Positions 1 through 8,299 of a DNA stretch of 64,000 bases are shown here, piece after piece. Position 1 is the first letter of the stretch. Every line of letters starts with the position of its first letter. The DNA is from Paludibacteraceae bacterium (GTDB lineage Bacteria > Bacteroidota > Bacteroidia > Bacteroidales > Paludibacteraceae), in contig JAFYMG010000016.1 in assembly GCA_017556705.1 (NCBI GenBank), forward strand, positions 62,001 to 126,000. The letters are read 5' to 3'. The notes under the pieces are model-generated. The model was given only the letters and a program-made list of their open reading frames with translations, was not told the origin of the DNA and ran no database searches. The position numbers and the translations under genes are program-made.

Positions 1-768
1 GCTTGTTTCGGCGGTCATCCGCTGTTGTTTGGTGTGTTGATGATGATTATTAGTGCCTTGGCAGTAAGAGAGTTTCATGCTTTGGTGAACTCGGATATCA
101 AGACAACCACCTATGCTATGATGGCTGGTGTATTGCTTTTTGCTACCTTATATTTCCTCTTTTATGGCGATTTTATTTGGCGTGGATTGCTGGTGGCATA
201 TGTAGCAATTATGCTACTTGCTCTCATCACCCATCTTTTCCGTCCGCAGGTGCAGCCTATTCAATCGTGGGGCAATCTGTGTGCAGGGCAGATGATGATT
301 GCATTGCCATTTGCATTGATGACTGGGGTACTGATGCACAGCAAGTGGCTGATGTTGGCATTGTTTATCCTGATATGGGTGAATGATAGTGGTGCGTATA
401 TTGTGGGCAGTTTGATGGCAAAGCGCAAAGGCGGCAATCATAAGATGTTTCCTCGCGTGAGTCCAGCGAAGTCATGGGAAGGTTTGATAGGAGGATTTAT
501 CTTCGATTTGATTGCAGGTTATGTGTTCTTCCGCATAGGTTGGACTGCTGATATGGGCCTAACCAATAGTCTGTTTTTTGCATTGGCAGTAGGTGTGTTT
601 GGCACTTTGGGCGACTTGATGGAGAGCCTCTTTAAACGTACTTTGGGCGTGAAAGATTCGGGTAAATTTATGCCTGGACATGGTGGCGTATTGGATCGTT
701 TTGATAGCCTCTTGCTTGCCGTGCCAGTGGTATATTTCTTCTTTGTATATTTACCAACACTTCTCTAA
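1..768 (+). CDS. cdsA: Phosphatidate cytidylyltransferase (CDP-diacylglycerol synthase), 5' end outside window
   Basis: Makes CDP-diacylglycerol from phosphatidic acid and CTP at the inner membrane, the branch point of phospholipid synthesis. The frame is open to the left edge, so the true start lies upstream; 255 residues are visible, close to full family length. Several hydrophobic segments are followed by the CdsA signature near the C-terminus: ESLFKR, then KDSGKFMPGHGGVLDRFDS, with the metal- and substrate-binding Asp/Arg residues. The stop codon TAA (766-768) lies inside a TCTAAAC repeat unit of the element that fills the gap to the next gene. The lipid acyltransferase downstream on the same strand fits a lipid-synthesis pair. 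Confidence 0.95.
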   Translation, partial: ACFGGHPLLFGVLMMIISALAVREFHALVNSDIKTTTYAMMAGVLLFATLYFLFYGDFIWRGLLVAYVAIMLLALITHLFRPQVQPIQSWGNLCAGQMMIALPFALMTGVLMHSKWLMLALFILIWVNDSGAYIVGSLMAKRKGGNHKMFPRVSPAKSWEGLIGGFIFDLIAGYVFFRIGWTADMGLTNSLFFALAVGVFGTLGDLMESLFKRTLGVKDSGKFMPGHGGVLDRFDSLLLAVPVVYFFFVYLPTLL

Positions 769-810
769 ACACTAAACAGTAGTTCGCCTTGCGAGCGTCC
801 TCTCTAAACA
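764..810. repeat. CTAAAC heptad repeat with mini-hairpin
   Basis: Two heptads, TCTAAAC (764-770) and ACTAAAC (771-777), then AGTAG, a hairpin TCGC-CTT-GCGA (784-794), GTCC (797-800) and another CTAAAC. The layout matches 2848-2894 and 9262-9337. The first heptad contains the cdsA stop codon. Confidence 0.8.
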
Positions 811-812
811 AT

Positions 813-1676
813 ATGTTGTTATTAATTCGCATATTCAGCCTCTTACCTCTTTCGGTGCTTTATCTTCTAGCGGATTATTTGGTCTATCCGCTGGTGCGCT
901 ATGTGGTGAGGTATCGTCTGAAACTAGTGCGTAAGAACATTCGTCTCTCTTTCCCAGAGAAATCAGAAGTGGAACGCAATGCTATCATAAATGCTTTCTA
1001 CCACCACTTTGCAGATATTTTGGTTGAGATGATCTATGGTTATCGAGTGAGCGACGCGGAGATGCGTGAGCGCGTGGTGTTTGAGAATATGGAGATTCTG
1101 GAGGATCTCGCTCGCCAAAAGCATGGTGTGATAGCCTATTTGGGACATGTGTGCAACTGGGAGTGGATTGCGGATGTGGGCAAACAGTTTGCCGACAAAT
1201 CCATCGTTGAGCATAATGTGTATCGCCGCCAGAAGAACCCTCGTGCTGATTACGCGATGCTCCAACTGCGAGCCAAACGCGGTGGAGAATGTGTGGAGAA
1301 GAATAGCTTGCTTCGCAAACTTGTGCAACTGCGCCATGCCGATTATCCTTTCGTCATTGGTCTAATTGCCGACCAAAAACCTTCACCCCGCAATGCGCAT
1401 ATTTGGACCACTTTCCTCAATCAAGATACCGCCTTCCTAGACGGTGGCGAAGTGCTAGCGCGTAAGTTTGATCTAGGGGTGGTTTATGCCAATATAATAT
1501 CACCTAAACGCGGGTACTATCGTATTCATTTTGAACTGATTACAGATGACCCACAATCCGTGCCAGAAAACGAAATCACACTATCATACGCTCGTATGAT
1601 AGAAGCCAATATCCGCCAACAACCCGCGCGTTGGCTATGGACGCATAATCGTTGGAAATACTCGCGTCAAGACTGA
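813..1676 (+). CDS. Lysophospholipid / lipid A acyltransferase (LpxL-HtrB family)
   Basis: Predicted inner-membrane acyltransferase adding a secondary acyl chain to lipid A or a related lipid. One N-terminal hydrophobic segment is followed by the family catalytic motif H-x4-D/E, here GHVCNWEW around residue 110. The protein is 287 aa, normal for the family. The ATG at 813 is preferred over a TTG at 789 because the upstream stretch is repeat DNA. The gene ends convergently with the antiporter gene, overlapping it by 10 bp (1667-1676). Exact acyl donor and acceptor cannot be read from sequence. Confidence 0.85.
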   Translation: MLLLIRIFSLLPLSVLYLLADYLVYPLVRYVVRYRLKLVRKNIRLSFPEKSEVERNAIINAFYHHFADILVEMIYGYRVSDAEMRERVVFENMEILEDLARQKHGVIAYLGHVCNWEWIADVGKQFADKSIVEHNVYRRQKNPRADYAMLQLRAKRGGECVEKNSLLRKLVQLRHADYPFVIGLIADQKPSPRNAHIWTTFLNQDTAFLDGGEVLARKFDLGVVYANIISPKRGYYRIHFELITDDPQSVPENEITLSYARMIEANIRQQPARWLWTHNRWKYSRQD

Positions 1677-2845
1677 CGACGACGGACTGGAATCAGGATC
1701 GTTAGCAGCACAATCAACCCAATAAACATCGGATAGTAGAGGTATGGGATGATGCTTAAAGCCGATATGCCTGCCAATGAACTAGCCATCAATAATTGTG
1801 CGCCATAAGGCAGTATCCCCTGTACTGCACATGAGGTGGTGTCCAATAACGAAGCACTGCGGCGAGGATCGATGCCAAAGCGTGTAGAGATTTGTTTGGC
1901 AATATCGCCTACGCTCAATATGGCTACAGTGTTGTTGGCGGTCAACGTGTTCACCGCTCCAACCAACAAACAGATACTCAATTCTGCTCCGCGCTTGGTG
2001 TGTATCTTCATAGAAACCAGGCGCATAAATCGCTCCATCACTCCTTGCTTGGTGATCAAGGCGAATATTCCACCTGCCATCATGGAGATCAGTATCAGTT
2101 CGCTCATGCCCATGATTCCTTCTGTGAGGCTGCTAGTCCATTGCATAAAGCTATAACTTCCATCTGCCATACCCACTACGCCGGTCAATACATTACCCAT
2201 TAATAATACCAACATCACATTCATTCCCAATGCGGCTGATATCAACACAGCTGCATAAGGGATGATCTTCCACCAGAGCACTGTTTCTCCCATTATTGCT
2301 TCGTTATTACCTGCTCCCAATACAAGGTAGATGATGCCTACTATCACAGCCACAGGCAGTACCAAAAAGAGATTGTACCTGAATTTATCACTCTGCTTAC
2401 AACCTTGCGATTGCGTAGCGACGATGGTTGTGTCGGAGATAAAACTCAGGTTATCTCCAAAGAACGCACCGCCTACAATCGCTGCTGCCATCAAAGGGAG
2501 GGATATTTCCATCTTATCTGCCAATGAGGCTGCAATGGGCATGAAGGCCACAATCGTTCCCACGCTAGTACCCATACACAACGATACCAGGCATGCGGAG
2601 ATAAACAATCCTGCAACGAGGAAATTAGCGGGTAATAGTTGCAATGTCAGATTCACTGTTGCATCCACAGCTCCCATGGCTTTGGCGGAAGATGCAAACG
2701 CACCAGCCAATACGAAGATCCATACCATCAGCAGCAGGTCCTTTTGACCTGCACCTTTACTAAACTCGTTGATACGTTCGCGAAACTTCATGCCTCTTGA
2801 AAGAAGTATCGTGACGATTGATAATGTGATAAATAGCAGTAACAT
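1667..2845 (-). CDS. NhaC-family Na+/H+ antiporter, probably N-terminally shortened
   Basis: Polytopic inner-membrane protein (392 aa) of the Na_H_antiporter family, exchanging Na+ for H+. Family hallmarks are GTSVGTIVAFMPIA and FFGDNLSFISDTTI in the first half and a Gly/Ala-rich C-terminal half. Bacteroidales homologues as I remember them have about 40-45 more residues, including a first membrane segment, before the region where this protein starts. An in-frame TAA lies two codons before the ATG, within or beside the repeat at 2848-2894, so the shortening looks real. Whether it is active is unknown. Confidence 0.8.
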   Translation of the reverse strand: MLLLFITLSIVTILLSRGMKFRERINEFSKGAGQKDLLLMVWIFVLAGAFASSAKAMGAVDATVNLTLQLLPANFLVAGLFISACLVSLCMGTSVGTIVAFMPIAASLADKMEISLPLMAAAIVGGAFFGDNLSFISDTTIVATQSQGCKQSDKFRYNLFLVLPVAVIVGIIYLVLGAGNNEAIMGETVLWWKIIPYAAVLISAALGMNVMLVLLMGNVLTGVVGMADGSYSFMQWTSSLTEGIMGMSELILISMMAGGIFALITKQGVMERFMRLVSMKIHTKRGAELSICLLVGAVNTLTANNTVAILSVGDIAKQISTRFGIDPRRSASLLDTTSCAVQGILPYGAQLLMASSLAGISALSIIPYLYYPMFIGLIVLLTILIPVRRRQS

Positions 2846-2847
2846 TC

Positions 2848-2894
2848 TTTAAACTCTAAACAGTAGCGAAGCGTCCACTAAACTATAGCGAAGC
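2848..2894. repeat. CTAAAC / GCGAAGC repeat element
   Basis: Reads TTTAAAC, TCTAAAC, AGTA, GCGAAGC (2866-2872), GTCCACTAAAC, TATA, GCGAAGC (2888-2894). GCGAAGC is a known unusually stable DNA mini-hairpin. The element fills the gap between the antiporter start and the acyl-CoA ligase stop and provides that stop (TAG, 2883-2885). Nearly the same words occur inside nadE at 9285-9318. Confidence 0.8.
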
Positions 2895-4781
2895 CATATT
2901 CTTCTCGTTCATCAACTCTTTGCCTTCCAGCGTATAAGCATATTCAATGCGGTCTGCATAGTATTCCTCTACTTTGCCACGCACAATCTTCATCGTGGAG
3001 TTGACCATATGATTTTGCTCGGTAAACGCCTCTGGCAATACAGCGATTGCTTTTGGCAACCACATCTCTGGGAACATACCCGCAAACTTACCATTGCGAT
3101 ACTCATTTATCTCGTCTTGAATTTTCTGCAACATCGCTTGTTTGCCCTCCAATGATTGTGGATCAAAACCTTTGCCCTTGACAAATTCTTTCAAAGTCTC
3201 TTTATTTGGTACAATCAATACGATAGTATAAGGATCTTGGTTATTATGCAAAATCACTTGCTCAATATATTTGCTGCTGTCTGTCAAACTATCCTCAAAT
3301 CCCTCAGGACTATATTTTTCGCCATCGGCACTGATTAGTAGTGATTTAAATCGCCCTACCACCCACAAATATCCTGGGTGTTTGTCGCTTACATAGCCCA
3401 TATCGCCTGTATGCAACCAACCATCCACCACCGTTTTGGCAGTCGATTCAGGGTTCTTCCAATAACCCGCCATCACGTTCTCGCCCTTAATCACGATCTC
3501 GCCTTTTTGACCATGAGGTACTTCGTTGCCTTCATCATCACATATCTTCAAATCCAATGGATTGACGATACGACCGCTCGAACCAAAGATAGCATGCCCC
3601 ATCGAATTGGCGCAGATGATTGGTGTCGCTTCGCTCAATCCATATCCTTGGAACATAGGCATACCCACTGCGCAGAAATAGCGTTGCAATTCGATGTCCA
3701 ATAATGCGCCGCCTCCTACAAAGAAACGCAACCTGCCGCCAAAGCCCTCGCGCACGGCTTTGAAGATAATTTTATCAAACAACTTTACCAATGGCCAGCG
3801 CCATGCTTGCCAACCGCCACGATTCCAATACTCCTTATTATATTGAATAGCATTTCTCAGCGCAAACTCATACAATCGCTCCACTATCTTGCCTTTGGCT
3901 TTGATGCTTGTTTCGATATTCTTGCGGAAGTTACGTGCCAATGCTGGCACCGACAACATCACCATTGGTCTCACCTCTTTGATGGCGATAGGGATATTCT
4001 TCAGCGTAGCAATCGCAGTCTTACCTACAGGCACAGTAGCGATACTTCCGCCATAGTACATCATCGTATAGAAACCTGCCACATGCGCAAAACAGTGATC
4101 TAATGGCAAGATAATTAGCATCACATCGCCTTTCTGGCATTGAATCACGCTACTACCTTGCTCCACATTTGCGGTATAGTTGCGGTGTGTCAACAAGATA
4201 CCTTTGGGATCAGCCGTTGTTCCTGAAGTATAACTGATATTGGCATAGTCATCGGGTTGAATCGACTCATATACCGCACGGAAATCTGCCTCATGTTCCT
4301 TGAGATATCCCTCGCCCATAGCAATCACTTCGCTGATTGATATCTCGTTTTCACGGTAATCCGCTATAGGGTCTAGCACAATCACTTTCTCCACTTTTGG
4401 ACAGTCTGCGATGATATTCCTAATCTTACCCAATTGCTGCTCGCTTACCATCACAAAACGCGATTCAGAATGTTGAATACGGAATAGTAGATCGGTACTC
4501 TCGGTCAGTTTGATACTCAATGGCACATTTACAGCACCTGTGTACAAGATACCCAACTCGCTGGTAATCCATAGGTTACGACCTTGTGAGAGTAAGGCGA
4601 CCTTCTCCCCTTTCTTCAATCCCAATTGCATCATACCTGCACCTATGCGATAGGCTTCCTCGCGTGTTTCGCGAAAACTAGTTTCGGTCCACACACCATC
4701 TATCTTCTCACGGAGGAAGGTCGTCTCGCTATATTCGCGGGTGTATTTCTCTACAAAATCAATTATTGTCATCTTTTTCAT
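2883..4781 (-). CDS. Long-chain fatty acid-CoA ligase (AMP-forming)
   Basis: Activates fatty acids to acyl-CoA through an acyl-adenylate. The 632-residue protein has the AMP-binding P-loop YTSGTTADPKG near residue 184, the core GYGLSEATP, and the hinge/A8 region GWLHTGDMGY followed by VVGRFKSLLISADGEKYSPE. It belongs to the Bacteroidota long-chain synthetase group. No signal peptide; probably cytosolic or peripheral to the membrane. The last residues, MASL, are encoded by the repeat element, which reads ASLQFSG inside nadE but here has TAG instead of CAG. Fatty acid chain preference is not readable. Confidence 0.9.
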   Translation of the reverse strand: MKKMTIIDFVEKYTREYSETTFLREKIDGVWTETSFRETREEAYRIGAGMMQLGLKKGEKVALLSQGRNLWITSELGILYTGAVNVPLSIKLTESTDLLFRIQHSESRFVMVSEQQLGKIRNIIADCPKVEKVIVLDPIADYRENEISISEVIAMGEGYLKEHEADFRAVYESIQPDDYANISYTSGTTADPKGILLTHRNYTANVEQGSSVIQCQKGDVMLIILPLDHCFAHVAGFYTMMYYGGSIATVPVGKTAIATLKNIPIAIKEVRPMVMLSVPALARNFRKNIETSIKAKGKIVERLYEFALRNAIQYNKEYWNRGGWQAWRWPLVKLFDKIIFKAVREGFGGRLRFFVGGGALLDIELQRYFCAVGMPMFQGYGLSEATPIICANSMGHAIFGSSGRIVNPLDLKICDDEGNEVPHGQKGEIVIKGENVMAGYWKNPESTAKTVVDGWLHTGDMGYVSDKHPGYLWVVGRFKSLLISADGEKYSPEGFEDSLTDSSKYIEQVILHNNQDPYTIVLIVPNKETLKEFVKGKGFDPQSLEGKQAMLQKIQDEINEYRNGKFAGMFPEMWLPKAIAVLPEAFTEQNHMVNSTMKIVRGKVEEYYADRIEYAYTLEGKELMNEKNMASL

Positions 4782-4794
4782 TTTCTTTTCTTTC

Positions 4795-5454
4795 TCATTC
4801 TACTATTGATAATATCTCAATAGGATGTTGCACGATATAGTTTGGATTCCCGCTTGCCAATTGCTCCTCGGTGCAGAAACCCCATGTGCAAGCCACAAAA
4901 GGTAGATTAGCAGCCTTGGCTGTCTCCGCATCTACCAGCGAATCACCGATGTAGAGTATGTCCTCTTTGTCTATTGCCTTATCACCTAATAGCCTTATTG
5001 CCTCAACAATATCCCACACTATCTGCGGATCGGGTTTGCGAGCCACATTCTCCCTCTCGCCCAGCACCACATCAAATATGCCAGGGAAGAAATGTGCTAC
5101 AATCTTCTCCGTAGCTGCTTGGTATTTATTCGATGCCACTGCTAGGGTATGTCCTGCTTCCTTGAGTGTATGCAGGATTTCGGTGATGCCGTCATACGGA
5201 CATGTCAGTTCGCAGTTGTGTTCGTCGTAATAAGGTACAAAATACTCGCGCAAGCGCAACACAGTCGCTTCATTGCGATGTTGCTCTGGTAGGGCTCGCT
5301 CTATCAGGCGATTGATACCATTGCCTACCAATCGAGGGTAGTCCTCTATCTTGTGTGTAGGATATCCGCATGCCGCTAACGCATAGTTGCATGCTTGTCC
5401 GAGATCATCAATCGTATTGATCAGTGTCCCGTCTAAATCGAAAATTATAATCAT
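4795..5454 (-). CDS. HAD-superfamily phosphatase, phosphoglycolate phosphatase-like
   Basis: A 219-aa cytosolic haloacid dehalogenase hydrolase. Motif I is DLDGTL (residues 6-11, nucleophile Asp and acid Asp), motif II VASNK, motif III the Lys in KPDP, motif IV GDSLVDAETA. The helical cap between motifs I and II fits the Gph/PGP subfamily, but substrate range in this group is broad, so no gene symbol is given. The start codon overlaps the rlmB stop by four bases (ATGA), indicating translational coupling with rlmB. Confidence 0.85.
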   Translation of the reverse strand: MIIIFDLDGTLINTIDDLGQACNYALAACGYPTHKIEDYPRLVGNGINRLIERALPEQHRNEATVLRLREYFVPYYDEHNCELTCPYDGITEILHTLKEAGHTLAVASNKYQAATEKIVAHFFPGIFDVVLGERENVARKPDPQIVWDIVEAIRLLGDKAIDKEDILYIGDSLVDAETAKAANLPFVACTWGFCTEEQLASGNPNYIVQHPIEILSIVE

Positions 5455-6284
5455 CCTCTTTGTCTTACTGCTTCGTACAACATCACGCCTGCTGCCACAC
5501 TCACATTCAAACTCTCAATCACGCCCGACATAGGGATGCGTACTTGGTGAGAGCAGATACGTAGGTTGCCTTCGTAGATGCCTTTCTCCTCACTACCCAT
5601 CACGATGGCTGTAGGAGCGGTCATGTCCACCTCGGTATAGTTGCAAGTCGCATGCTCAGTGGCAGCCACGACGTGGAAGCCCGAGTCACGCAGGTATTGC
5701 AATGTGTTCTGCAGGTTATCTACTTTGCATACGGGCAAGTGGTACAGCGCACCCGCCGATGTCTTCACCGCGTCGCCATTGATAGCTACACTACCGTGCG
5801 AACCTATCACCAGAGCGTCGGCATCAGCGCAAGCACATGTGCGGGCAATAGCACCGAAATTACGCACATCGGTCACACCGTCCAACACCATCAGCAATGG
5901 CGTCTTGCCCTGCTCAAAGAGGGTAGGCACCAATGTCTCGATGTTGTAAAACTCTATCGGACTCAAAAACGCGATTGCACCCTGATGGTTCTTGTCGGTA
6001 TATTGGTTGAGTTTCTCCACGGGCACTTTCTGTACGGGGGTGGTAGTGCCCTGCAACTTCTGCAATAATTCTTTGCCGATAGTAGAAGTCATATCGCGAC
6101 GAAGCAAGATTTTATCCAAGGTCTTGCCTGCATCAATCGCCTCGATGATTGCACGAATACCAAATATCATCTCCTTCTCAGGCGGACGCTTGGTGTCGTA
6201 GTTCTTAGGCGATGCTGGAGTACTAGTTGTCCTAGTGCCACTAGTGCTTCTAGTAAATGGTCTTTTATTATCTGGTGAGTACAT
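5451..6284 (-). CDS. rlmB: 23S rRNA 2'-O-methyltransferase, SPOUT (TrmH/RlmB) family
   Basis: SAM-dependent methyltransferase, expected to methylate the ribose of a 23S rRNA guanosine. A substrate-binding domain (about residues 38-110) precedes the SPOUT knot domain with DGVTDVRNFGAIART, VMGSEEKGI and PMSGVIESLNVSVAAG. The N-terminus has a low-complexity Thr/Ser/Arg stretch (residues 11-22) encoded by four 9-bp CTAG repeats at 6223-6258, absent from typical homologues. It is coupled to the HAD phosphatase downstream by an ATGA overlap. RlmB versus another 2'-O-methylase of the same family is inferred from similarity of the motifs only. Confidence 0.85.
   Translation of the reverse strand: MYSPDNKRPFTRSTSGTRTTSTPASPKNYDTKRPPEKEMIFGIRAIIEAIDAGKTLDKILLRRDMTSTIGKELLQKLQGTTTPVQKVPVEKLNQYTDKNHQGAIAFLSPIEFYNIETLVPTLFEQGKTPLLMVLDGVTDVRNFGAIARTCACADADALVIGSHGSVAINGDAVKTSAGALYHLPVCKVDNLQNTLQYLRDSGFHVVAATEHATCNYTEVDMTAPTAIVMGSEEKGIYEGNLRICSHQVRIPMSGVIESLNVSVAAGVMLYEAVRQRG
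6223..6258. repeat. 9-bp CTAG tandem repeat inside rlmB
   Basis: Four units: CTAGTTGTC, CTAGTGCCA, CTAGTGCTT, CTAGTAAAT. In frame in rlmB, giving a repeated Thr/Ser tripeptide. The same 9-bp family is intergenic at 12026-12061 and 55027-55061. Confidence 0.85.
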
Positions 6285-6297
6285 GTTTATTCTCTAG

Positions 6298-6323
6298 CCG
6301 CTCGAGGATGTTGATTCGAGCGG
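6298..6323. repeat. Hairpin with GGATGTTGAT loop
   Basis: Perfect 8-bp stem CCGCTCGA (6298-6305) / TCGAGCGG (6316-6323) around loop GGATGTTGAT, between rlmB and dsbD and followed by TTG-rich sequence. The same loop word in a different stem occurs at 10419-10443. Confidence 0.8.
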
Positions 6324-6356
6324 AATATTGTTGGTTATTGTTGTTGATGTTGTTGT

Positions 6357-8120
6357 TTAATATTTGAGCCACTTGAGGAACTTCTCAATATCCTCGTCGT
6401 ATGCGTAACTTGTCTCTACGATTTTGTTGCCATCTGCATCCAATTGCACGTAGTATGGCTGCGCATTGGATTGATAGTGAGTGCGTTGCATGTGGCTCCA
6501 CTTGTCGCCTATCGTCTTCAATGTCACGGTTTTGCCATTCTCCTCTAAGGTGATAGGCTCATCTAGCTTTGTCTTGTCGTCAACGATGAGCGAGATCAGT
6601 ACATACTTATGCATATGTTCTGCCACCTCGGGTTTGCTCAATACTGCTGCTTCCATCTTACGGCAGTTGACGCAACCGAAACCATTGAAGTCCAAGAACA
6701 CGGGCATACCGTTTTCCTTTGCATACGCCATACCCTCATCATAATCGGTGAAGGTGATCTGTCCACCATGATTAGTCATGGTCTTATATCCCTCGCCTTT
6801 AACCTCTAATCTTTCGCCTATGACCTGACCACCTGGTGTTATTACCCAGTCTTGAGTGTTTATTGGTGGTGCAAACGCAGAGATAGCACGCAATGGCGCA
6901 CCCCACAATCCTGGTACCATATACATCGCAAACGCTAGTGAGATGATCGCCAAGAACAATCGTGGTACGCTTGTCTTGCGATGGTCGTCGTCATCGTGTG
7001 GGAAGCTGATCAAACCGAGTAAGTAGCAACCGAGGAGCGAGAAGATTACAATCCATAGCGATACAAACACCTCGCGGTCCAAGATATGCCAGCCGTATGC
7101 CAAGTCTGCTACACTGAGGAACTTCAGTGCCAATGCCAACTCAAGGAACGCCAATGTCACCTTGAAGGTGTTCATCCATCCGCCTGACTTAGGCAGTTTC
7201 TTCAATACCGATGGGAACATCGCAAACAGCGAGAATGGCAACGCCAACGCAATCGCGAAGCCCAACATACCCATAGCAGGAGCCAATAGCGACTTTCCTG
7301 CCGCTTCTACGAGCAGAGTACCAATGATAGGACCGGTGCAAGAGAAGGATACAATCACCAATGTGAACGCCATCAAGAGGATGCTGAGGAAGCCAGTCGT
7401 GTTGCCCGACTTGCTATTCAGCGCCGTGGACCACGAACTTGGCAAGGTGATCTCAAACGCACCGAAGAACGATGCTGCAAACAATACCAAGATTAGGAAG
7501 AAGATGATATTCACTATGGCGTTGGTACTCAATGCGTTCAATGCCGATGCACCGAAGATTAGTGTTACCAGTAGTCCCAAACCTACATAGATAATCACGA
7601 TGCTCAATCCATAGAGAATAGCATCGCGAACTACTTGTGCATTGGTCGTACCCTTCGCAGCACCACCGCGTTTGATGAAGAAGCTGACGGTCATCGGGAT
7701 GATTGGCCATACGCATGGGGTGAAGATTGCCAACAGACCACCTAGCAAGCCCATTACAAATACCCACCAGATGGATTGTTCTCCCTCAGCTTTCGCCTCT
7801 TCGACTTTCGCCTTATCGCCTACAGTAACATACTCCCATGTCTCAGGTGCGGTACACATCTTGTCGTCGCACGCGTTATAGCGTACGCTGATGGTGTCGG
7901 CCATAGCTACGGTCTCGGTGAAGGAACCTTCGTACTCGTCGATGTAGAAACCATCACCGAGCTCGATGATATTCAAGTGCCAGCCTTTCTCAATGGTGGC
8001 GGTTAGGCGAACGCTATCGCCTACTACTTCGCCTGTCCATTTCACAGGCTCTACTAGTTGTGCTTTCGCGGTCACTGCTATCGCGATTACCGCAATCAAT
8101 ATTGTCATTAACTTTTTCAT
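6357..8120 (-). CDS. dsbD: Thiol:disulfide interchange protein DsbD
   Basis: Carries electrons from cytosolic thioredoxin across the inner membrane to reduce periplasmic thiols. The ATG at 8120 gives a signal peptide (MKKLMTILIAVIAIAV), then an N-terminal domain with Cys pair CDDKMC, about eight membrane segments with the conserved FTPCVWPIIPM and VSFSCTGP cysteines, and a C-terminal thioredoxin-fold domain with active site GCVNC. Total 587 aa. An upstream TTG in the same frame (8162) is rejected because it reads through the hairpin array. A degenerate heptad repeat (6794-6828) lies in frame at about residues 431-442, between membrane core and thioredoxin domain. Confidence 0.92.
   Translation of the reverse strand: MKKLMTILIAVIAIAVTAKAQLVEPVKWTGEVVGDSVRLTATIEKGWHLNIIELGDGFYIDEYEGSFTETVAMADTISVRYNACDDKMCTAPETWEYVTVGDKAKVEEAKAEGEQSIWWVFVMGLLGGLLAIFTPCVWPIIPMTVSFFIKRGGAAKGTTNAQVVRDAILYGLSIVIIYVGLGLLVTLIFGASALNALSTNAIVNIIFFLILVLFAASFFGAFEITLPSSWSTALNSKSGNTTGFLSILLMAFTLVIVSFSCTGPIIGTLLVEAAGKSLLAPAMGMLGFAIALALPFSLFAMFPSVLKKLPKSGGWMNTFKVTLAFLELALALKFLSVADLAYGWHILDREVFVSLWIVIFSLLGCYLLGLISFPHDDDDHRKTSVPRLFLAIISLAFAMYMVPGLWGAPLRAISAFAPPINTQDWVITPGGQVIGERLEVKGEGYKTMTNHGGQITFTDYDEGMAYAKENGMPVFLDFNGFGCVNCRKMEAAVLSKPEVAEHMHKYVLISLIVDDKTKLDEPITLEENGKTVTLKTIGDKWSHMQRTHYQSNAQPYYVQLDADGNKIVETSYAYDEDIEKFLKWLKY
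6794..6828. repeat. 7-bp degenerate tandem repeat inside dsbD
   Basis: CGCCTTT, AACCTCT, AATCTTT, CGCCTAT, GACCTGA. Closely resembles the junction repeat at 28932-28959. In frame, in an inter-domain linker. Confidence 0.65.
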
Positions 8121-8137
8121 ATTCCGTTTTGTTTGTG

Positions 8138-8299
8138 TCGGCTTTTGCCGAGGTTGTGTCACTTTGTGAGGTTGTGCGCCTCTGGCGGGTTACCGCTACG
8201 CAGCAGCCATCACTCACGCGACGCGTGCATCACTTCGCCCACGGGCGACATTCCTGCATCCTTGGATGCCATTACCTCTCGCAGAGCGAGACATCACTC
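8138..8299. repeat. Array of eight mini-hairpins with conserved linkers
   Basis: Stems on the + strand: TCGGC-TTTT-GCCGA (8138-8151), TCAC-TTT-GTGA (8159-8169), CGCC-TCT-GGCG (8177-8187), GCT-ACGC-AGC (8195-8204), ACGCGACGCGT (8216-8226), CGCCC-AC-GGGCG (8236-8247), GCATCC-TT-GGATGC (8256-8269), CTCGC-AGA-GCGAG (8278-8290). Linkers are GGTTGTG, GGTTGTG, GGTTACC for the first three, then variants of CATCACTC (CCATCACTC, GCATCACTTC, ACATTCCT, CATTACCT, ACATCACTC). Stems differ while linkers are kept. The array lies between dsbD and nadE and enters the nadE 3' end, supplying its stop codon (8272-8274) and last residues. Confidence 0.9.

Noticed and set aside
8121..8162. Longer N-terminus for dsbD
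   Set aside because: TTG start inside the hairpin array; signal peptide begins at 8120.
8138..8299. Possible CRISPR array
   Set aside because: No identical 23-40 nt repeats or uniform spacers; units are 18-22 nt with self-complementary, all different stems; no cas genes nearby.
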